Of a DNA stretch of 64,000 nt, positions 35,601-44,150 are shown one piece after another; positions within the stretch are counted from its first letter, which is position 1, and each line of letters starts with the position of its first letter. A model generated the notes under the pieces. It was not told the DNA's origin and made no database searches. It was given only the letters and a program-made list of their open reading frames with translations. Made by a program: the position numbers and the translations under genes. Source of the stretch: Oscillospiraceae bacterium (GTDB taxonomy: Bacteria > Bacillota > Clostridia > Oscillospirales > Acutalibacteraceae); assembly GCA_902790325.1 (NCBI GenBank), contig CADARP010000002.1, positions 211,673-275,672 of the forward strand, in the 5' to 3' direction.

Positions 35601-38600
35601 CCAGGGCAGCACCGGCAACAGATCCTACGTTGCGCACTGGGATACCGGCGAGACCTACACGATCACCTATGATTATCAGGGCGGTCAGGAAGACCCGACC
35701 AAACCGAACCGTACCGAATACACGGTCAACACCCCGACCTTCATGCTGAACGCCCCGATCAAAACGGGTTATACGTTCATCGGTTGGACGGGCGCCAACG
35801 GCGGCACACCCGAGCTGCAGGTCTACATCAACGGCAACGGTTTCGTCGTGGGCAACAAAAACTACTACGCGAACTGGGGACCCAACACATATTACGTGGA
35901 TTACATGCGCAACGGCGGCGCCGGCGGTGAAAACATGCCGAGCCTTGCCTGCACGTACGATCCCGTCAATCCGCATATCACACTTGACTACTGTACCTAC
36001 ACGAAGGCGGGCTATGATTTCGCCGGCTGGGCGAGAACGTCCGTCGCCGAAACCGCCGAATTTGAGGACGGCGCAGAGATCTTTGAGAACCTGACCGACA
36101 GCGGCCACATCTCGCTGTACGCGGTCTGGTCTCCGCAGCGGTTCAACCTCAGCTTTGCCAAGGGCATCACTACGCCCGGCGTGGTAAACGGCTCCGTGGC
36201 AAACATCCCGTTCCTGTATACGGAGGATCCCGATACGCATGAGCCGGCAACGGTCATGACCCTGCCGAACGGCGAGGAGGACAACTTCTTCGTCTGCTAC
36301 TCCAGCACCAGACAGGTCAAGCGTTCGTTCCTCGGCTGGAACCTCAACGGCACGTTCTATGAACCCGGCGAAGCATTCACCTGCCCGAACCACGACGTGA
36401 ACTTCACGGCGGTGTGGAGCGCAAACTACTATGAACTGGATTCGCTGGTCGAGGAGATCGAGGAATACCGCGACAACGACTCCGTCCCCGCCAACTCCAA
36501 CGATGAGCAGTATATGGACGGCGGCGAATATGCCGAAATGAGCGGCAGCGGCGGTTACTATCCGTGGGATAACTACGATATGTCTGCCGTGGAAACAGCG
36601 CTTAACAACGCCACGAGAGCATCCAACCGCAATCTGGCGCAGGATCAGCAGGACAGAGTCACGAGACTTGCGACGAATCTTGCCAACGCGTTCAACGCGA
36701 TCACGCTGTACGAAGTCGATTACGACGAGCGATTCCCCTGTAACTGGACCGGTGAAGGTTTCCCGGATTCGCAGAACGGTATTATGTATCCGCCCTGTGA
36801 GGAAGACGAATCGCACAGCTACAACAGCATCATGGAAGTGATGGAAGAGATCTTCTCGACCGATCCCGATGAATGCCTGTATACAGAGGAGAGCGTACAG
36901 AATCTCTACAACGCCATCTACGGCAACAACTTCGACATGGTCGGTATCGTGACGCAGGTGGAGAACGCCGCGCTCAAGATGCCCGCGACCGACGTGCTGT
37001 CGGGCTATGTCGACCAGATGGCCGAAGCGTACCATAAGCTGCTCGAACTCAAGGACGCCGATTACACCGAGCTGGATGAACTGATCACGGTTTACCTGCC
37101 CGGCATGCACGACGACGTCGAGGCCGGCAGAAATGTGGACTACCAGAACCTTGAGTCCTATTATACGCAGGCAAGCGCCAACAGACTCAGAACCTATTAT
37201 AACCGGATCGACAGAACCTACAAGAACATCGACCAGTGGCGCATCGTGCCCGGCGGCAACGTGTACAACACGCTGAAAGCCAGAATCGACGCACTCGTGC
37301 CCGTGGGCGCGGACTACACGGATGTGTTCTATGAGATCCTGAATATCCCGTACGGTTCCGACGACTTTGAGTATCCCGCGCCGAACGTCATCATGGCCAA
37401 CTACCCGACGTGGAACAGCTGGGCGCAGGAGAACGACGGCGCCATCTCCGATCAGATGGACGATGATTATCTGCGCGCGTGCTACACGGAGAAATCCGTC
37501 AACGCACTGTACCGCGTGCTGGATGCCATCGACTGGAACATGAACATCTTTGAGCAGGATGCCGTCAACGGCAGCAATAATATCACCAGCTACTACACGC
37601 TGCTGAGAAATGCCAATGACGCACTGAGACAGCGCAAGTACACGATCACCTACATGTACAACGACGGTACATATGCGTCCTTCACGACGCAGGGCGATTA
37701 CGAGTACGGCGCGTTCATCGGCAGCTTCCCGATGAACATTCCGGAGAGACAGGACTACGTGTTCGGCGGCTGGAGTGAAGATCCCGACGAGCCGATCCCC
37801 GTGAGCGTGGACGACCGCGTGTACGGCAACATGTACCTGTACGCGATCTGGGTGTCGAACTACACGATCCTCTACAACCTGAACGGCGGTACGCTGCCGG
37901 AAGGCGTGACAAACCCGACGACATATTCCGAATACAGCGGCGAGATCACCCTGAACAATCCGGAGAGACCCGGCTATGATTTCGACGGCTGGACGGGTAC
38001 CGACCTTCTGCAGCCGACCATGACCGTCACGATCCCGCAGGGCAGCACCGGCTCCAGAAGCTATGCGGCGACGTGGGAGCCCAAGACGTATACGATCGGC
38101 TATGATCTGTCGGGCGGTTCGCTTGCGGTCGGTCTGACAAACCCGGCAGCATACACGATCGAAAGCAGAAGAATCACGCTGAACAACCCGACTCTGGAAG
38201 GCTATGAGTTCGCCGGCTGGACGGGCACCGATCTTGAGGAACCGACCGTGACCGTCGTGATTGCCACCGGCAGTATCGGCAACCGCGAATACACGGCGAC
38301 GTGGGCGCCTGTCGTCTACACGATCACCTTCCTTGAGCAGGATCTGACGGATCCCGATGTCACATATCCGCTGACGACCGAAAACCCGACGAGCTACACG
38401 ATCGAGTCCGGCGATATCACGCTGCTGAATCCCGAAAAGGTAGGCTGCGTATTCCTCGGCTGGACCGGTTCCAACGGTGCCGATCCGCAGGAGACCGTGA
38501 CGATCCCGCAGGGCAGCATGGGCGATCTGACCTATATTGCCAACTGGGAAGCCGATACATTCCAGATCCGCTACACACTTGCCGGCGGCTCGCTGCCGCA

Positions 38601-41600
38601 GGGCGTGACGAATACCAGATTCTTTACGATTGCGACCCCGACCTTCACGCTGAACAACCCGGTCAGGGACGGCTATGACTTCATCGGCTGGACGGGTACC
38701 GACCTTACGGAGCCGACAATGACTGTGACGATCCCGCAGGGCAGCTCGGGTCACCGCAACTATATCGCAAATTGGGCGGCTGCAGCCTTTACGATTACCT
38801 ACGAGCTCGACGGCGGTACGTCGGATAACCCGACGTCCTACACGTCCGAGACGCCCACTTTCGCACTGCATGATCCCATCAAGGCAGGCTATGAGTTCGC
38901 CGGCTGGACCGGAACCGGTCTCGGCAGCTCGCCGCAGATGCGTGTCCTCGTCTATGAGGGCAGCTCCGGCCCGATGACCTTCACGGCGCACTGGAATGTC
39001 GTACAGTACACGATCTCGTACGAATTGAACAACGGCCAGGCAAACAACCCGACCTCCTACACGATCGAGAGCGAGACGTTCACGCTCACCGCGCCGACCA
39101 GAGACGGCTACACGTTCACCGGCTGGACCGGTTCCAACAGCGAAACGCCGGAAATGGTCGTCCAGATCGTCAAGGGCAGCACGGGTGACCGCGCCTATAC
39201 GGCCAACTGGAGCATTCTTGAGTACACCGTTACCTATGATCTTGACGGCGGCACGCTCGCGTCGGTGAATCCGGAGACCTACAAGGTCACTACGCCTGCA
39301 TTCACGCTGAACAATCCGACGAAGACCGGCTACAGATTCGTCGGTTGGACAGGTACCGGCCTCACGACCGCGACGGAATATGTCACGGTGCCCAGAGGCA
39401 GCACAGGCAACCGCGCATACACGGCGACATGGGCGCCTGTCGAGTACAGCATCTTCTACTATCTGGGCGGCGGCCAGGCCGACAACCCGTCGAAGTATAC
39501 GATCGAGACCGAGACGTTCGCGCTGAACGAGCCGACCAGAGTCGGCTACGAGTTCACCGGCTGGACGGGCGACAACGTACCCGTACAGCAGAAGACCGTG
39601 CTGATCACCAAGGGCAGCACCGGCGAGAAGAGCTTTACGGCGCACTGGCTTGTCAAGGAATACACGATCGGCTACGATCTGGCGGGCGGTTCGGTTGACG
39701 CCGAGAACCCGACGACCTACACGATCGAGAGCGATCCCATCACACTCTACAATCCCACCAGACGCGGCTACGAGTTCGCGGGCTGGACCGGCACCGGTCT
39801 TGAAACGGCGACGATCGACGTGATCATCCCGACCGGCAGCTCGGGCAACCGCAATTACACTGCGACGTGGGGAACCGCGGTCTATACGATCACCTATGAT
39901 CTGGACGGCGGCACGGGCAGCAACCCGTCAACTTACACGACCGAAACAGAAACCTTCACCCTGACCGCTCCGACAAAGGACGGCTACGCATTCGACGGCT
40001 GGACCGGTTCCAACGGCATCGATCCGCAGAAGACGGTCACGATCGAAACGGGCAGCGTCGGCGCGAAGAACTATATCGCGAACTGGAGCCTGGTCGAGTA
40101 TACGATCAGCTACGACCTTGCGGACGGTACGGTCGCGGGAACGAACCCGACGGCGTACACGGTCGAGAGCGATGCCATGACCCTGACCAACCCGACGAGA
40201 GAGGGCTATGACTTCTCCGGCTGGACGGGCACGGATCTTGACGAAGCGGCGATGACCGTTACGATCGCTGCGGGCAGCACGGGCAACCGCACGTATACGG
40301 CGACCTGGACGCCCAAGACCTATGCAATCACCTACGATCTTGCGGGCGGCACGGCGACGAATCCGACCTCCTACACGATCGAGAGCGATCCCATCACGCT
40401 CGTGAACCCGACGAGAGACAACTTCGACTTCGCCGGTTGGACCGGTACCGATCTGACCGAGCCGACGATGGAAGTCACGATCGATACGGGCAGCATGGGC
40501 GCGAGAAGCTACACGGCAACGTGGACGCCGGCTGCGTTCCCGATCACCTATGATCTGGGCGGCGGCGAAGCGACGAACCCGACGAGTTATACCATCGACA
40601 GCGACGACATCATTCTCAATGCGCCGACAAGAGCGGGCTATGAGTTTGTCGGCTGGACCGGCACCGACCTGACCGAGCCGACGATGGAAGTCGTTATCGA
40701 GAGCGGCAGCACCGGCCCGAGAAGCTACACGGCAACATGGGAGACTGTCAGCTACAGCATCCGCTACAGACTCGGCGGCGGCACAGGCAGAAACCCGACC
40801 TCTTACACGATCGAGAGCGCCGACATCACGCTCACGAACCCGACGAGACAGGGCTTTGAGTTCATCGGCTGGACCGGTTCCAACAGCAACGAACCGGAGC
40901 TGACGGTCACGATCGTCACGGGCAGCACGGGCAACAGAACCTATGAAGCGAACTGGTCTGCGATCGAGTATGACATCACTTACGATCTCGACGGCGGTTC
41001 GGCAGTCAACCCGACTTCCTACACGATCGAGAGCGACGACATCACGCTCACGAACCCGACGAAGGACGGCTATACCTTCGCCGGCTGGACGGGCACGGAT
41101 CTTGACGAAGCGACAATGACTGTTACGATCGAAGCGGGCAGCATGGGCGACCGTGCCTATGCAGCGACGTGGACGGCAGTCAGCTACACGATCAGCTATG
41201 ATCTGGACGGCGGCGAAGTCGAGACGGCGAACCCGACTTCCTACACGATCGAGAGCGACGACATCACGCTCGTGAACCCGACCAAGGACGGCTATGAATT
41301 CACCGGCTGGACGGGCACGGATCTTGACGAAGCGGCGACGACCGTCACGATCGCTTCGGGCAGCACGGGCAACAAGAGCTACACGGCAACATGGAAGGCT
41401 GTCGGCTTCACGATCAGCTACGATCTTGCGGGCGGCTCGGTTGCCGAAGAGAATCCGACCTACTACACGGTTACAGGCGATCCGATCACACTCGTGAATC
41501 CGACGAAGGCAGGCTATGACTTCGCCGGCTGGACGGGCACGGATCTTGCCGAAGCGACAATGACCGTTACGATCGCCACGGGCAGCACGGGCAACAAGAG

Positions 41601-42027
41601 CTACACGGCGACGTGGACGGCAGTCAGCTACACCATCAGCACCGATCTTGCGGGCGGCACGGTCGCGGAAGCGAATCCGACTTCCTACACAATCGAGAGC
41701 GACGACATCACACTCGTGAACCCGACCAAGGCGGGCTATACGTTCACCGGCTGGACGGGCACAGACCTTGACGAAGCAGCGACGACCGTCACGATCGCAT
41801 CGGGCAGCACAGGCAACAAGAGCTACACGGCGACGTGGACGGCAGTCAGCTACACGATCAGCACCGATCTTGCGGGCGGCACGGTCGCGGAAGCGAACCC
41901 GACTTCCTACACAAGAGCTATACCGCGACGTGGGCGGCGGTCGAGTACGCCATCACCTACGAACTGGACGGCGGCGAAGCGACGAACCCGACTTCCTACA
42001 CGATCGAGAGCGACGACATCGTCCTGA
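29692..42027 (+). CDS. giant secreted InlB/Flg_new-type repeat protein, N-terminal part (frame broken at about 41914)
   Basis: Opens with a signal peptide (MKTFKRALSVMLATVMILTT, cleavage near residue 35), then a unique region to about residue 665 without a recognised fold. Next come about 19 Listeria/Bacteroides-type beta repeats (about 666-2245), early ones with FDGWKP cores and later ones with the FAGWTGT pattern. A roughly 400-residue helical module with FIVAR-like look follows (about 2246-2650), and then a second repeat block of 65-70-residue units: [YTITYDLxGG]-[NPTSYTIESD]-[FAGWTGT]-[TIxxGSTGN]-[YTATW]. The ATG at 29692 is preceded by AAAGGAGGAAAACGT. The last ~37 codons (after 41914) are out-of-frame nonsense; the real continuation is in another frame (next entry). 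Probably a cell-surface or scaffold-docked adhesin; function unproven. No LPxTG sorting signal is seen in either part. Confidence 0.85.
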   Translation: MKTFKRALSVMLATVMILTTFFIFDPSGMFPTAEAAVTATDPTYGDLYFVVPEAIYLAPKYNSSTAVTTSHFQWYVNDSLVIDDFDDTVSIGLDKGEASTGKISFLYPDATSVKIAYKWQTEPGQDLIVNGSEATISYGDGNARPVNRNYTLGLTEGYGSTQITWGESPEIPANTTGIWICWIATFTDGADGVEKQAYAYTYLYKPYVAPISVAIEGRNTRSQNHYGSYISWISGVHGLQGSARGGSKYPNTSGRAFLPFSSSGSGEQAGALNFTLNGYMSLPDDNLNPNSWSSGSPTGVADATVYPYKGTTDSHSGGDDFTITYAYSSTGLLTVDKSRYSNLNQIPNLSVGLMVTDDEDSTSGGAWFLSNFDNHTDKFNTDHTDFWEYKSSNYGYITEYWDPLYNSDKLAFGGNWNDMSAGEGEGLKANVRWRKDISDKNSGTYYIGSGYANQQNEKFLYIGWNTGTDRIFDTSELRCRIEMFDRSVLREAYMYAINSFAANNVQLLGQTSDSWTQFFSLFNAVATWLTKIDCGAYTNTMGYSTPAALANALKNKTNQIRPMSNPDRQTFIAAQYNIKVYDDNGTWKLVTRSGAQTDEYHMGARIDYTAEEYAGYSLKGHVKDYQEATSTYGNATVKQARNITPGEYVVEHATGPVRCSYYYLRDEYTITYDLAGGAMPGGISNPASYNIDSEDITLNAPVRPGFSFEGWTSESDGIWTPTATITIPQGSTGNRTYKAIWGAQTYTVIYHGNGSTGGNTSPSYHTTDVPQTLNGVSFYRSYEISFTYNIWDEWDTDYDTLSYLFDGWNTEPDGSGDAFVNRQSVINLTTGDEFHLYAQWYPQQYVLPTPEKDGFAFDGWYSTPNFTPSSFVGDGGALFTTDHNVDLYAKWAENQYNIIYDGNGATGGSTQKSTHVQGVPKTLTPNGYERKYTVSFDAQGGSVSPVSANAEYEFVSWNTKPDGTGRGFSPDFNVTDIVDVFKDPDTNQPVNTLVLYAQWEVISETTIALPTPVRPGWTFRGWYEGTVDSDGDVHLTNQVYGTITPTANTVLYATWTAAAFVITFDAKGGQAVPYMAYTTEDTTLLPETTRVGYSFDGWKPRDTEGNWDSGRIYSAGTPVTGRYGHVTLDAQWTPIRYKITFDVNGGDNYPNVFYTIESEDEIGTPTRNGYIFQGWTVTTTDADSNWTESVYAADTLLTGKHGNVTLQAQWLKASYTITFFTDGGNTIPDLEYDTSSTDTLPTPIRTGYTFGGWKPHEASGSWDINTIYVGGTALGGKYGNVRLDAQWTQTQYMISYDERGGTEIPNTIYNVNSLDTLPATTRTAYTFDGWKPKTAVGSWNAETVYPSGTNLNGMFGDVSLTAQWTAMQYTITFDPNGAEYYPTPNANTMSYTIESEDELGAPDRPGYEFLGWLVVESEGNWLPAGSTYRSTTIVTRKYGDVTLQAMWEENVYNITYVLTEGASVDPETPNPDTYTYDTPTFTLNNPEKPGYTFAGWTGTGIENGPALTVDVPTHSEGDRNYTATWDVITYTIRYDLANGYEDPDYDPNPTTYTVATPGITLIPPLKDGYDFDGWTGTGVNGKQKIVTIFAGTTGNLMFTAHWKAKDYTISYDLRGGQLPEGVTNPTTYNINIEDDIVLNNPVRSGFTFDGWTGTGLPGKVMTVTILAGSSGNRTYTANWKGIPYDITYDLDGGTMPEGRENPTQYTYDTETFTLYNPVRTGYTFIGWTGSNGETASMAVAIAQGSTGNKSYLAHWDLVTYSISYNLNAGTLGAGVTNPTSYTIESASFTLHNPVRLGHTFAGWTGTELDEATLEVEIQTGSTGNREYTATWVAAQYTITYDLAGGALPEGRVNPDSYGYDTETFTLWSPVKNGYTFAGWTGSNGETPQVGVQIAQGSSGNRSYTANWTAIEYQITYDLVGGSFPIQNPTTYTIETDTFTLHNPERTGYAFIGWSGTGIAEEEVEGRVIIVQGSTGNRSYVAHWDTGETYTITYDYQGGQEDPTKPNRTEYTVNTPTFMLNAPIKTGYTFIGWTGANGGTPELQVYINGNGFVVGNKNYYANWGPNTYYVDYMRNGGAGGENMPSLACTYDPVNPHITLDYCTYTKAGYDFAGWARTSVAETAEFEDGAEIFENLTDSGHISLYAVWSPQRFNLSFAKGITTPGVVNGSVANIPFLYTEDPDTHEPATVMTLPNGEEDNFFVCYSSTRQVKRSFLGWNLNGTFYEPGEAFTCPNHDVNFTAVWSANYYELDSLVEEIEEYRDNDSVPANSNDEQYMDGGEYAEMSGSGGYYPWDNYDMSAVETALNNATRASNRNLAQDQQDRVTRLATNLANAFNAITLYEVDYDERFPCNWTGEGFPDSQNGIMYPPCEEDESHSYNSIMEVMEEIFSTDPDECLYTEESVQNLYNAIYGNNFDMVGIVTQVENAALKMPATDVLSGYVDQMAEAYHKLLELKDADYTELDELITVYLPGMHDDVEAGRNVDYQNLESYYTQASANRLRTYYNRIDRTYKNIDQWRIVPGGNVYNTLKARIDALVPVGADYTDVFYEILNIPYGSDDFEYPAPNVIMANYPTWNSWAQENDGAISDQMDDDYLRACYTEKSVNALYRVLDAIDWNMNIFEQDAVNGSNNITSYYTLLRNANDALRQRKYTITYMYNDGTYASFTTQGDYEYGAFIGSFPMNIPERQDYVFGGWSEDPDEPIPVSVDDRVYGNMYLYAIWVSNYTILYNLNGGTLPEGVTNPTTYSEYSGEITLNNPERPGYDFDGWTGTDLLQPTMTVTIPQGSTGSRSYAATWEPKTYTIGYDLSGGSLAVGLTNPAAYTIESRRITLNNPTLEGYEFAGWTGTDLEEPTVTVVIATGSIGNREYTATWAPVVYTITFLEQDLTDPDVTYPLTTENPTSYTIESGDITLLNPEKVGCVFLGWTGSNGADPQETVTIPQGSMGDLTYIANWEADTFQIRYTLAGGSLPQGVTNTRFFTIATPTFTLNNPVRDGYDFIGWTGTDLTEPTMTVTIPQGSSGHRNYIANWAAAAFTITYELDGGTSDNPTSYTSETPTFALHDPIKAGYEFAGWTGTGLGSSPQMRVLVYEGSSGPMTFTAHWNVVQYTISYELNNGQANNPTSYTIESETFTLTAPTRDGYTFTGWTGSNSETPEMVVQIVKGSTGDRAYTANWSILEYTVTYDLDGGTLASVNPETYKVTTPAFTLNNPTKTGYRFVGWTGTGLTTATEYVTVPRGSTGNRAYTATWAPVEYSIFYYLGGGQADNPSKYTIETETFALNEPTRVGYEFTGWTGDNVPVQQKTVLITKGSTGEKSFTAHWLVKEYTIGYDLAGGSVDAENPTTYTIESDPITLYNPTRRGYEFAGWTGTGLETATIDVIIPTGSSGNRNYTATWGTAVYTITYDLDGGTGSNPSTYTTETETFTLTAPTKDGYAFDGWTGSNGIDPQKTVTIETGSVGAKNYIANWSLVEYTISYDLADGTVAGTNPTAYTVESDAMTLTNPTREGYDFSGWTGTDLDEAAMTVTIAAGSTGNRTYTATWTPKTYAITYDLAGGTATNPTSYTIESDPITLVNPTRDNFDFAGWTGTDLTEPTMEVTIDTGSMGARSYTATWTPAAFPITYDLGGGEATNPTSYTIDSDDIILNAPTRAGYEFVGWTGTDLTEPTMEVVIESGSTGPRSYTATWETVSYSIRYRLGGGTGRNPTSYTIESADITLTNPTRQGFEFIGWTGSNSNEPELTVTIVTGSTGNRTYEANWSAIEYDITYDLDGGSAVNPTSYTIESDDITLTNPTKDGYTFAGWTGTDLDEATMTVTIEAGSMGDRAYAATWTAVSYTISYDLDGGEVETANPTSYTIESDDITLVNPTKDGYEFTGWTGTDLDEAATTVTIASGSTGNKSYTATWKAVGFTISYDLAGGSVAEENPTYYTVTGDPITLVNPTKAGYDFAGWTGTDLAEATMTVTIATGSTGNKSYTATWTAVSYTISTDLAGGTVAEANPTSYTIESDDITLVNPTKAGYTFTGWTGTDLDEAATTVTIASGSTGNKSYTATWTAVSYTISTDLAGGTVAEANPTSYTRAIPRRGRRSSTPSPTNWTAAKRRTRLPTRSRATTSS
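31690..36420 (+). repeat. first block of beta repeats (about 19 units)
   Basis: Degenerate protein-level tandem repeats of the InlB B-repeat/Listeria-Bacteroides type, each ending in an AxW motif. Early units (to about 33790) include FDGWKP-type units of about 75 residues; later ones are the FxGWTGT type. DNA identity between units is moderate, so this block looks older than the one after 37857. Confidence 0.8.
36430..37650 (+). repeat. large helical module, copy A
   Basis: Codes for about 400 residues starting NYYELDSLVEEIEEYRDNDS and ending DALRQRKYTI. It contains FIVAR-like pieces (AFNAITLYEVDY, AYHKLLELKDADYTELDELI). A near-colinear second copy is at 44610-45745, with the same order of blocks. 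Confidence 0.8.
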
Positions 42028-44150
42028 CCGCTCCGACGAAGGACGGCTACATCTTCGCAGGCTGGACAGGTACCGGCATTGACAAAATGACGACGGCTGT
42101 CACGATCGCTTCGGGCAGCACCGGCGCGAGAACCTACACGGCGCACTGGACGACCGACGGCTACACGATCACCTACGATCTTGCGGGCGGCACGGGTGCG
42201 AACCCGACGTTCTTCACGATCGAGACCGAGACGTTCACCCTGACTGAGCCGACCAAGAACGGCTACACGTTCGCGGGCTGGACCGGTTCCAACGGCGACG
42301 AGCCGCAGAAGACGGTCACTATCGCGACCGGAACCACCGGCAACAAGAGCTACACGGCAAACTGGACGATCGTCGAATACACCATTACCTATGATCTTGC
42401 GGACGGCACAGTCGCAGAAGCGAATCCGGCAGTCTACACGATCGAGAGCGACGACATCACGCTTGTGAACCCGACCAAGGCGGGCTATGACTTCGCCGGC
42501 TGGACGGGCACGGGTCTCGACGAAGCGGCGGCGACCGTTACGATCGCATCGGGCAGCACGGGCAACAAGAGCTACACGGCGACGTGGACGGCTGTTGAAT
42601 ATGCCATCACCTACGAGCTGAACGGCGGCGAGGCGGCCAATCCGACGTCGTACACGATCGAAACCGAGACGTTCGCGCTCAACGAGCCGACCAGAGCGGG
42701 CTACACGTTCGCGGGCTGGATCGGTTCCAACGGCGAAGAGCCGCAGAAGACGGTCCTGATCGCCAAGGGCAGCACGGGCGCGAAGAACTACACCGCCACC
42801 TGGACGACCGTCGACTACACGATCAGCTATGATCTCAAGGGCGGCGAAGTCGAGGGAACGAATCCGACGACCTACACGGTCGAGAGCGATGCCATCACAC
42901 TTGTGAACCCGACGAAGCGCGGCTATGACTTCGCAGGCTGGACGGGCACGGGTCTCGACGAAGCGACGATCGATGTAACGATCGCCACAGGCAGCACGGG
43001 CAGACGCGAATACACGGCAACGTGGACGGCAACCGTGTACAAGATCGAGTGCGATCTTGCCGGCGGCACGCTGGAGACAGCGAACGCGGAAACCTACACG
43101 GTCGAGAGCGATGCCATCACCATGAACAACCCGGCGAAGACGGGTTATGTCTTCGCAGGCTGGACCGGCTCCAACGGCGAAGAGCCGCAGAAGACGGTCA
43201 CGATCGCATCCGGCAGCGTCGGTGACAAAGCTTATACGGCGAACTGGACTGCGATTGCATACACCATCAGCATCGATCTTGCGGGCGGCACGGTCGAAGG
43301 AACGAACCCGACTTCCTACACGATCGAGAGCGACGACATCACACTCGTGAACCCGACCAAGGCGGGCTATACCTTCGCGGGCTGGACCGGCACCGACCTC
43401 GACGAGGCGGCGACGGAAGTCACGATCGCCTCCGGCAGCACCGGCGACAGAAGCTACACGGCAACGTGGACAAAGATCGACTACACGATCACGTATGATC
43501 TGGACGGCGGCGCACTTGCGGAAGGCGAGTCGAACCCGGACGGCTACTCATTCGAGAGTGAAGCCATCACGCTTGTGAACCCGACGAAGAACGGTTACAC
43601 CTTCGCAGGCTGGACCGGTACGGGTCTTGACGAGGCGTCGACGACCGTCACCATCGCTGCGGGCAGCACGGGCAACCGCGCATACACGGCGACGTGGACG
43701 GCGATCGAATACGCCATCAGCTACGACCTGGATGGCGGCGACGCGGAGAACCCGACGACCTACACGATCGAGAGCTCCGACATCATCCTGACCGCCCCGA
43801 CCAAGGAAGGCTACATCTTCACCGGCTGGACGGGCACAGGCATCAGCGAAATGACGACGGCTGTCACGATCCTGAGCGGCAGCACCGGCGACAGAACCTA
43901 CACGGCGCACTGGTCGACCGACGGCTACACGATCACCTACGAGCTGGACGGCGGCGCGGGTGCGAACCCGACGTACTACACGATCGAGACCGAGACGTTC
44001 ACGCTTACCGCGCCGACCAAGACCGGCTACACCTTCGCAGGCTGGACCGGCTCCAACGGCGACGAACCGGAGATGACGGTCACGATCGTCAAGGGCACTT
44101 CCGGCAACAAGACTTACACCGCAAACTGGACGGCCATCAAGTACTTTGTT
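37857..44150 (+). repeat. second block of beta repeats (about 30 units of ~200 bp)
   Basis: Tandem units of about 195-207 bp. Towards 40300-43500 neighbouring units are nearly identical at DNA level (for example GGCTGGACGGGCACGGATCT recurs), indicating recent duplication or gene conversion. The frame lesion at about 41914 lies in this most homogeneous part. Confidence 0.85.

Noticed and set aside
33766..39645. Minus-strand open frame of 1959 codons opposite the repeat protein
   Set aside because: It exists only because the repeats lack certain codons; its apparent repeats mirror those of the real protein, and there is no ribosome site or signal.
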